A stretch of DNA of 37,015 nt from Oscillospiraceae bacterium (lineage in GTDB: Bacteria > Bacillota > Clostridia > Oscillospirales > QAMX01). Below are positions 31,605-37,015 of this stretch, one piece after another. The DNA lies in assembly GCA_015067675.1 (NCBI GenBank), contig SVMB01000028.1, positions 1 through 37,015 on the forward strand. The letters run 5' to 3'. Position 1 is the first letter of the stretch. The number at the start of each line of letters is the position of its first letter. A model generated the notes under the pieces. That model did no database searches. It had not been told where the DNA came from and saw only the letters and a program-made list of their open reading frames with translations. The position numbers and the translations under genes were made by a program.

Positions 31605-31922
31605 ATGAAGAAATGGATTGTGGAAGACTGGGCGTTTGAAGTCGAGGTTACTCGTGGAGAAGCCAGAAGCTGCCGTCTGGGACTGGAAAAGGGGGATCGG
31701 TTCCGGTTTGAGTATGAAACACCCGGCGGATTCTGCCCCAGAGCCATGGCTGAGATCTATACCTGGTGCGAGGTCATACGCTGCGGCGGCAATTTCACTC
31801 TCAGAGGTTCAAAAGATCCCTATGAGATGATGGTTCCCTGTCCCTGTCACTGTCTGGATTTCAGACTGAAAGCGATTCCCATCAACCGGGAACCGGAGAG
31901 CGGGAACGATCGGAACGTATGA
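31605..31922 (+). CDS. TIGR04076 family protein
   Basis: A 105-residue protein of the TIGR04076 family, of unknown function. Typical features are the KGDRFRFEYETPGGFCPRAM segment, an alternating pattern near CEVIRCGGNF and the CPCHCLDF near the end. Several cysteines could bind a metal. GGGAGG lies before the ATG. It lies between a flavin-binding protein and an acetyltransferase, with an ATGA overlap to a possible start of the latter. Nothing in the sequence assigns a reaction. Confidence 0.75.
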   Translation: MKKWIVEDWAFEVEVTRGEARSCRLGLEKGDRFRFEYETPGGFCPRAMAEIYTWCEVIRCGGNFTLRGSKDPYEMMVPCPCHCLDFRLKAIPINREPESGNDRNV

Positions 31923-31945
31923 GTGCAGCGGCAAAGGAGAATGAA

Positions 31946-32380
31946 ATGGTCAGGAACCTTGAGAAGCGGGATTTACCGCAGCTTGCTGAGCTGTATCGGC
32001 AGTTCTGGGGAGAGCCCTCGGACGTTGCCGGAATGGAGCGGCAGTTTGAACTGATGCAGCGGGAAAATACCCACATCATCCTTGTATATGAAGCGGAAGG
32101 AAAAGTCGTCGGATCCGTGATGGGCGTTGTATGTCGGGAACTGTACGGAGATTGCCGCCCGTTTCTGACGGTGGAGAATATGATCGTGGACAAGCATCAT
32201 CGCAGAGCCGGAGTGGGGAGAAGCCTGCTGTCCGCGCTGGAAGATGCTGCACGCGGCAGAGACTGCACACAGATGATTCTTGTAACCGAAAAGAACCGGG
32301 CGGATGCCTGCGGCTTTTATGAAAAGTACGGTTTTCAGACCGATACCACCGGGTATAAAAAGAAGCTGCAGCGCGGATAA
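31946..32380 (+). CDS. GNAT family N-acetyltransferase
   Basis: A 144-residue acetyltransferase that would transfer acetyl from acetyl-CoA to an amine, often a protein N-terminus, antibiotic or polyamine. Motif A (VDKHHRRAGVGRSLLSALE) holds the Q/RxxGxG/A pattern for CoA binding, followed by the NRADACGFYEKYGF motif B. The start at 31946 follows AAGGAG by six bases; a start at 31919 overlaps the preceding stop. Substrate is not assignable. It ends the three-gene group; a new promoter begins 15 bases downstream. Confidence 0.85.
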   Translation: MVRNLEKRDLPQLAELYRQFWGEPSDVAGMERQFELMQRENTHIILVYEAEGKVVGSVMGVVCRELYGDCRPFLTVENMIVDKHHRRAGVGRSLLSALEDAARGRDCTQMILVTEKNRADACGFYEKYGFQTDTTGYKKKLQRG

Positions 32381-32394
32381 ATGTTACTTTGCCC

Positions 32395-32425
32395 TTGACT
32401 CTGCCGTTGCGTAAGCGTGTATAAT
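32395..32425 (+). promoter_or_regulatory. MerR-gene promoter with 19-base spacer
   Basis: TTGACT (32395-32400) and TATAAT (32420-32425) are 19 bases apart. MerR-family regulators typically act at promoters with 19-20 base spacers, so autoregulation is likely. I see no perfect dyad in the spacer. Confidence 0.65.
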
Positions 32426-32455
32426 GAGCGCAGTACGAAACAGGGGAGGAACAGT

Positions 32456-33439
32456 ATGAACAAGCTGCTCAAAATCCGGGACGTGTCGTCCAGATACGAC
32501 ATCTCAGCCCGTGCACTGCGCTACTATGAGGAAGTGGGTCTGATCGAAAGTATCCGGCAGGATGACTATGCTTACAGGCTCTATGACGAGAACGCCGTGC
32601 GGCGCATCGAACAGATCCTGATTCTGCGCAGGCTGAACATCAGCATCCGGGATATTCAGCGCATCTTTACCTCTCCCGGGTCGGAAGCGGTTCTTGAAGT
32701 TCTGGGGAAAAAGGTGGATGACATCAACGGAGAGGTGGAGCTGCTGCTGGAACTGCGCGAAATCGTGAAGGAGTTCATCCGGCAGATCCGTCAGGCGGAT
32801 TTTACACGGGACGACGACGTGAAAAAGCTCTATGATAGGGCAAAAAAGATCGAAACGCGCATCGAGAACGTCTCCTACAACGGCAATGCAGCGGATGTGA
32901 ACCGCCTGCTTGAGGTAACGGAAAAGCTGAGAAAAGTTCCGCCGGTGCGGGTGGTGCGGATCAGACCGTTTCGTGCCGTGACCTCGGGCCCCGACAGCTT
33001 TGAAAACGTCATGGGGCCTTTTCAGACATGGCAGGAGGCGCACGCTCATCTGATACGTGAGATGATGTACGGTTCTCCTGACTTCCTCTGGGGAGAAGAG
33101 GACGGAAAGGCCGTCTGGATCTGGGCCGTGGAGGACTGGGTAACGGCTGAGCACACCGCTCCCTATGAGCTCATCACCTTTGAGGGCGGGCTGTATGCTG
33201 CCGCCATGTCCATCGACGGCGACAGAGAGAGCTATCAGACGGTGTGCAAGCGTATCCGGGAATGGATTGACAGCTCAGGCTTTGAGCCGGATGAGCGCCC
33301 CGGACATCGCACCATGTGCCACATGCTCGATCCGGAGGAGGACATCCGCCGGGCGCTGGGGTATGATCAGATGGACATCTACGTGCCGATTAAGCTGAAA
33401 AGCGAAGCAAAAGAGGAAAAAGAACAGCATGAAGATTGA
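32456..33439 (+). CDS. MerR family regulator with GyrI-like effector domain
   Basis: A 327-residue transcriptional regulator. The N-terminal HTH with wing (about residues 3-70: IRDVSSRYDISARALRYYEE, then the ILILRRLNISIRDI stretch) is followed by a coiled-coil dimerisation helix (about 75-115) and a C-terminal GyrI-like (effector-binding) domain from about residue 165. Such proteins bind lipophilic or drug-like ligands. The start at 32456 has GGGGAGGA before it. The next gene overlaps its 3' end by 11 bases and encodes a lone domain of similar type; a MATE exporter follows farther on, which fits a multidrug-response module. Confidence 0.85.
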   Translation: MNKLLKIRDVSSRYDISARALRYYEEVGLIESIRQDDYAYRLYDENAVRRIEQILILRRLNISIRDIQRIFTSPGSEAVLEVLGKKVDDINGEVELLLELREIVKEFIRQIRQADFTRDDDVKKLYDRAKKIETRIENVSYNGNAADVNRLLEVTEKLRKVPPVRVVRIRPFRAVTSGPDSFENVMGPFQTWQEAHAHLIREMMYGSPDFLWGEEDGKAVWIWAVEDWVTAEHTAPYELITFEGGLYAAAMSIDGDRESYQTVCKRIREWIDSSGFEPDERPGHRTMCHMLDPEEDIRRALGYDQMDIYVPIKLKSEAKEEKEQHED

Positions 33440-33890
33440 TAAGGTTGTCAAAGAATCCTTTGCCGTCATCGGAAAAGTGGGTTCCACGGAGGATGGCGCG
33501 GGCTTTATCGATCGGCTGTGGAATGATGCCAACGCAAACTTTGCCGAAGTGCAGGCACTGGCGGTCAAGAATGAAAACGGAATCCCCGTTGGAGTCTGGG
33601 GAGCCATGTCGGACCTTGCGGGATCATTTCTTCCATGGGAAGCAGATTTCACCCGGGGTCTGTATCTCGCGGGTGTTGAATGTGAGCCTGACGTGGAAGC
33701 ACCGGCAGGGTGGACGAAGTGGATCATCCCGGGATTTGAGTATCTGCGTGCGGAGCGGGAAGAGGCTACATTCCGGTCGATGCTTGCCTGGATGGCAGAG
33801 CAAGGCCTGAAGCTTGCCGGCGCCGTGCAGGAGTGCACGGTACCGGCAGAGGGCAAGCAGTATCTGTATTTCCCGATCAGACGACTCTGA
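33429..33890 (+). CDS. Stand-alone GyrI-like effector-binding protein
   Basis: A 153-residue protein resembling stand-alone GyrI-like or AraC-effector-binding domains: the start SFAVIGKVGSTEDG, a central VWGAMSDLAGSFLPWE and the ending VPAEGKQYLYFPIRRL fit that fold. It overlaps the MerR gene by 11 bases, so the two are translated together. It may bind the same ligand as the regulator, buffering or delivering it. No signal peptide. It is followed by a strong terminator. Confidence 0.65.
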   Translation: MKIDKVVKESFAVIGKVGSTEDGAGFIDRLWNDANANFAEVQALAVKNENGIPVGVWGAMSDLAGSFLPWEADFTRGLYLAGVECEPDVEAPAGWTKWIIPGFEYLRAEREEATFRSMLAWMAEQGLKLAGAVQECTVPAEGKQYLYFPIRRL

Positions 33891-33901
33891 CAATATCATC
33901 C

Positions 33902-33931
33902 GGACGGCGGAAAAAGTATCCGCCGTCCTTT
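33902..33931 (+). terminator. Rho-independent terminator after the MerR operon
   Basis: GGACGGCGGA (33902-33911) pairs perfectly with 33919-33928, followed by TTTCTGTT. Confidence 0.8.
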
Positions 33932-33948
33932 CTGTTATGCGCCGCATC

Positions 33949-33977
33949 TTGCAAGGATGAGCGTGATGTGATACAAT
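33949..33977 (+). promoter_or_regulatory. Promoter for the MATE transporter gene
   Basis: TTGCAA (33949-33954) and TACAAT (33972-33977) have a 17-base spacer. Confidence 0.65.
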
Positions 33978-34049
33978 GAACAGTGTCAGGATTTGGATAA
34001 ATCCCCGAAGCCTGATTGGATGATGATATGCAGACTGGAGCCATATGAT

Positions 34050-35414
34050 ATGGAGAAGAATCTGAACATGACACAGGGCCGTCCTCTGCGGCTGCTGGTT
34101 CTTTTTGCGCTGCCGCTGATGTTTGGCAACGCCTTTCAACAGCTCTATACCGTAGTTGATACCGCCATTGTCGGGCGCGGTGTCGGTATGGACGCACTGG
34201 CGGCACTGGGGACGGTTGACTGGCTCAACTGGATGATGCTGGGTGTTGTCACAGGCTATACACAGGGATTTTCGGTTCTTGTCGCGCAGAAGTTCGGCGA
34301 GGGAGACATCCGGGGCATGAAGAAGATGCTCGGTCAATCCGCTGTCCTGTCGGTGATTATATCGCTTATCGGTGTGCTGATCATGCAGACAGGTTTGCCT
34401 TTGTTCATGGCACTCCTGCGGGTTCCGGAAAAACTTTACGACATGGGAGCCCTCTATTCGAGAATCCTCATGGGCGGTCTGCCGGTGGTGATCTTTTATA
34501 ACTATACGTCCTCTGTACTGCGTGCCATAGGTGACAGCAAAACCCCGCTGATTGCGATGGTGGCAGCCGCGCTGACCAATATTATCCTTGACTGTCTGGC
34601 AGTATTTGTACTCAGATGGGGCATCGGCGGTGCCGCAGCCGCAACGGTACTTGCTCAGTGCCTGGCAGGTGCGATCTGTGCCCGCAAGATGTGGAAAACG
34701 CCGGAACTTCGCTTTTCTCGTGAGCATCTGGCACTCGACTGGCCGCTTTGCGGTAAGCTGATGAAGCTGGGTACACCGATTGCAGCCAAGAGCATCATCA
34801 TATCCGTCGGCGGCATGGCGGTTCAGACCATCGTCAACGGTTTTGATATCAGCTTTATTGCGGGATACACCGCGACCAACAAGCTCTACGGGCTTCTGGA
34901 AATCTGCGCACTTTCTTATGGCTATGCCGTCACGACCTACGTGGGTCAGAACTATGGCGCCGCGAAATATGACAGGATCAGATACGGTATGCGCTCTGCA
35001 CTCTGGCTGAGCATTGCTACATCAGTCGTGATTGGCGTGGCAATGATCCTCTTGGGGCGCCCTGTAGTGAGGCTGTTCATTACATCGGATGTGGCCTCCC
35101 TTGCTTTGGCGGCTGAGAATACAGGCTATATATACCTGTGCGCCATGAGTATTTTCCTGCCGGTGCTTTACATCATCTATATCTATCAGTCGGCACTGCA
35201 GGGAATGGGTAATTCGATGATCTCGATGCTGGCAGGTGCATTGGAACTGGTTGCGCGTATCGGTGTGGCATGGCTTGTGAGCATCATCGGCTATGAATAC
35301 GGCATCTTCGGAGCAGAGATTGGCGCCTGGGTCATTGCAGCGATCTATACGCTGATCTATTACCATCGCTGGATGAAGAAGAATATGCCGCAGACTGCGG
35401 AGAAAAAGATATAG
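34050..35414 (+). CDS. MATE family multidrug efflux transporter
   Basis: A 454-residue membrane exporter with twelve predicted transmembrane segments in two related halves. The N-terminal pattern TQGRPLRLLVLFALPLMFGN and the QQLYTVVDTAIVGR stretch that follows are typical of clostridial NorM-like proteins. It should expel cationic drugs or metabolites using a sodium or proton gradient. The start at 34050 has GGAG nine bases upstream; 34068 (GGAGAAG also nine bases upstream) is an alternative. It is separated from the MerR operon by a terminator and has its own promoter, so a regulatory link is inferred only. A ferredoxin-bearing aldo/keto reductase follows 23 bases downstream. Confidence 0.9.
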   Translation: MEKNLNMTQGRPLRLLVLFALPLMFGNAFQQLYTVVDTAIVGRGVGMDALAALGTVDWLNWMMLGVVTGYTQGFSVLVAQKFGEGDIRGMKKMLGQSAVLSVIISLIGVLIMQTGLPLFMALLRVPEKLYDMGALYSRILMGGLPVVIFYNYTSSVLRAIGDSKTPLIAMVAAALTNIILDCLAVFVLRWGIGGAAAATVLAQCLAGAICARKMWKTPELRFSREHLALDWPLCGKLMKLGTPIAAKSIIISVGGMAVQTIVNGFDISFIAGYTATNKLYGLLEICALSYGYAVTTYVGQNYGAAKYDRIRYGMRSALWLSIATSVVIGVAMILLGRPVVRLFITSDVASLALAAENTGYIYLCAMSIFLPVLYIIYIYQSALQGMGNSMISMLAGALELVARIGVAWLVSIIGYEYGIFGAEIGAWVIAAIYTLIYYHRWMKKNMPQTAEKKI

Positions 35415-35437
35415 TTTGCCGTAGGGAGGAATAGAAT

Positions 35438-36541
35438 ATGAATAAAACGGGATTTGGCGTACTTCGTCTGCCCAGACTTGACCCGGCAGATGAACTGAGT
35501 ATCAATTACGAAGAACTGACCCGGATGGTGGATACCTTTATGGCCCGCGGCGGCAATTATTTCGATACCGCATGGACCTATCTCAGCGGCACCAGCGAAG
35601 GAATCTTCAAAAAGGTTGTGGCGGACCGCTATCCACGGGCATCCTACCGGATTGCCGACAAGCTTCCGGGCTGGAAGATCACGGCGGGAGAAAATCTCGA
35701 AACTTACTTTAACGAACAGCTCAATCGCTGCGGCGTTGATTACTTTGACGTCTATCTCATTCACTGGCTCAGCGAGGCGCATTACCGTATCGCGGAAGAA
35801 CAGGATCAGTTTGCGCTGCTGCGCAAAGTAAAAGCCGAGGGCCGCGCAAAAGCAATCGGATTTTCCTACCACGGCGGTCATGAGCAGCTTGAGCAGATTC
35901 TCGTGGATCACCCCGAGACGGATTACGTTCAGCTGCAGATCAATTTCCTCGACTGGAACAGTGTGTCACTGCAGGCAAAGAAATGCTATGACGTGGCGGC
36001 AAAGTACGGCAAGAAGGTCATTGTCATGGAGCCGGTTAAGGGGGGAAGCCTGGCCAGTCTCCCGGAAGAGGCGCAGGCGCTGCTGCGCGCAAGCGATCCG
36101 AAGCTGAGTGACGCCGCCTGGGCGGTGCGTTTTGCGTCCAGCCTGGATGCGGTGGAGACCGTGCTTTCCGGTATGAGTACGCTTGCACAGGTGGAGGATA
36201 ATATGCAGGCGTTTGAACCGATGACGCAGGCGGATTTTGACCTGATGGAAGAGGTGGCCGGTGTTCTGCGATCCAAAATCGCCGTTGCCTGCACCGGATG
36301 CAATTACTGTGCGCCCAACTGCCCGCAGAATATCCCGATTCCGAAGTTTTTTGCCCTCTACAACGAGTATGAGCGCAATCCCAAGGATGGCTGGAAGATG
36401 CAGCATGTCTATGACGGGCTGGCGGCCTCCTTTGCCAAGGCATCTGACTGTATTGCCTGTGGAAACTGTGAGCGCAACTGCCCTCAGAAGCTGCCGATCA
36501 TCGAGAACCTGAAGAAAGTATCTGCAACGTTTGAAAAGTAG
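35438..36541 (+). CDS. Aldo/keto reductase with C-terminal two-cluster ferredoxin domain
   Basis: A 367-residue protein. An aldo/keto reductase barrel (about 1-270) carries the catalytic tetrad D43, Y48, K75 and H109. The C-terminal part holds two 4Fe-4S motifs: C285-x2-C288-x2-C291-x3-C295 and C338-x2-C341-x2-C344-x3-C348. Such fusions are common in anaerobic Firmicutes and probably use ferredoxin or NADPH to reduce an aldehyde or quinone. The substrate is unknown. AGGGAGG precedes the ATG. It probably shares a transcript with the MATE gene, 23 bases upstream. Confidence 0.9.
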   Translation: MNKTGFGVLRLPRLDPADELSINYEELTRMVDTFMARGGNYFDTAWTYLSGTSEGIFKKVVADRYPRASYRIADKLPGWKITAGENLETYFNEQLNRCGVDYFDVYLIHWLSEAHYRIAEEQDQFALLRKVKAEGRAKAIGFSYHGGHEQLEQILVDHPETDYVQLQINFLDWNSVSLQAKKCYDVAAKYGKKVIVMEPVKGGSLASLPEEAQALLRASDPKLSDAAWAVRFASSLDAVETVLSGMSTLAQVEDNMQAFEPMTQADFDLMEEVAGVLRSKIAVACTGCNYCAPNCPQNIPIPKFFALYNEYERNPKDGWKMQHVYDGLAASFAKASDCIACGNCERNCPQKLPIIENLKKVSATFEK

Positions 36542-36569
36542 ATTGCCTGGCACATAGAAAGGTTATATC

Positions 36570-37015
36570 ATGCTGTTTTTGAAACCCAATCGCCGGTCGG
36601 TCATTGAACGGGAACTGCGGGAAATTGCCCGTCGGGAGATGAAGCTTGCTACGGCGGCGTATCGCACGAAAGAGTCGCCATGGAAGGAAAAACTGGAGCA
36701 ATTGATTCCCGAGAATGTGCACGCGGGCCTTGAAAAAGCCTTCGCAGCAGGATTTTCGCTGCTCATTGAGCAGGGAAGCTCCCTGCTTGAGAAGAGTTTT
36801 GACAGGGAGAGTATCCGACGGGAGTTTGAACGCCGGGACGCGGCTGTGCAGACACGCGGCACGCGCCGTGAACTGCGGGAGCTTTATCGCTCCGGACGTC
36901 AGACGGGAAATGCAGGTACAGCCTTTGCAGCGGTAGAGGGTACCGCGCTCGGTGCGGTGGGCATCGGTATGCCGGATATTGTGTTCTTCCTGGCTGTTCT
37001 CCTGCGTGGGATCAT
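36570..37015 (+). CDS. EcsC family protein, cut by the window edge
   Basis: An open frame from the ATG at 36570 runs to the right edge (148 codons) and is incomplete. The chain matches the EcsC family of unknown function: an SLLEKSFDRESIRREFERRD segment near the middle and a final VEGTALGAVGIGMPDIVFFL stretch, which forms a hydrophobic helix. GAAAGG lies seven bases before the ATG. It follows the aldo/keto reductase by 28 bases. Confidence 0.75.
   Translation, partial: MLFLKPNRRSVIERELREIARREMKLATAAYRTKESPWKEKLEQLIPENVHAGLEKAFAAGFSLLIEQGSSLLEKSFDRESIRREFERRDAAVQTRGTRRELRELYRSGRQTGNAGTAFAAVEGTALGAVGIGMPDIVFFLAVLLRGI

Overview
This is a roughly 57-60% GC chromosomal window with dense bacterial gene packing. 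Strong Shine-Dalgarno sites, sigma-A type promoters, DUF951 and DUF378 proteins, a CcpA-like operator, an ECF sigma factor with a long C-terminal extension and a tRNA-Leu with encoded CCA suggest an anaerobic Firmicute of the class Clostridia (Oscillospirales-like, probably gut-associated). That placement is inference from gene content; there is no rRNA in the window. Two ferredoxin-type proteins, an Fe-S aldo/keto reductase and glycosidases of types used on host-like glycans fit a gut anaerobe.

Layout. Positions 5-2022 hold two tandem Fe-S proteins related to epoxyqueuosine reductase. A GH20 hexosaminidase-like enzyme (2243-3832) and an ECF sigma factor with a winged-helix and a large unknown C-terminal region (3995-5641) follow, the latter behind an ECF-like promoter and a perfect CcpA-type palindrome. 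From 5698 to 10873, on the minus strand, is a tight six-gene operon: D-amino-acid aminotransferase, a DUF4392 protein, PxpB, PxpC, a DUF1445 protein and PxpA. An Lrp/AsnC regulator (11041-11502) lies just upstream. Positions 11649-14849 (minus) hold an MBOAT O-acyltransferase, a DHHW (AlgJ/AlgX-like) protein and a DUF4358 lipoprotein, a likely surface-polymer acylation system. Two tandem sialidase-like Asp-box proteins (15015-17222, minus) diverge from a GH89 alpha-N-acetylglucosaminidase-like gene (17431-19758). Small proteins DUF378, an unknown 141-residue protein and DUF951 follow, then a 971-residue fusion of a GHL10/DUF187 glycosidase-like domain with a cell-wall amidase, and a CapA-family protein. 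Positions 25303-28419 carry a PHP-family phosphatase, a class I aminotransferase, ispE and tRNA-Leu(UAG). An alpha/beta hydrolase and an AT-rich IS200-type element follow. The rightmost part holds an acyltransferase-like gene, a PPOX/TIGR04076/GNAT cluster, a MerR regulator with a GyrI-like companion, a MATE exporter with an Fe-S aldo/keto reductase, and an EcsC-family gene cut by the right edge.

How the genes work together. The most coherent unit is the D-glutamate/5-oxoproline operon. In mammals, D-glutamate cyclase is one protein carrying DUF1445 and DUF4392 regions; here the two regions are separate genes interleaved with the three 5-oxoprolinase subunits and led by a D-amino-acid aminotransferase. 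This predicts a pathway linking D-glutamate, 5-oxoproline and 2-oxoglutarate under Lrp control. The glycosidases (GH20, GH89, two sialidase-like proteins) lack visible signal peptides, so they probably act inside the cell on imported N-acetylated, sialylated oligosaccharides, although no transporter lies in the window.
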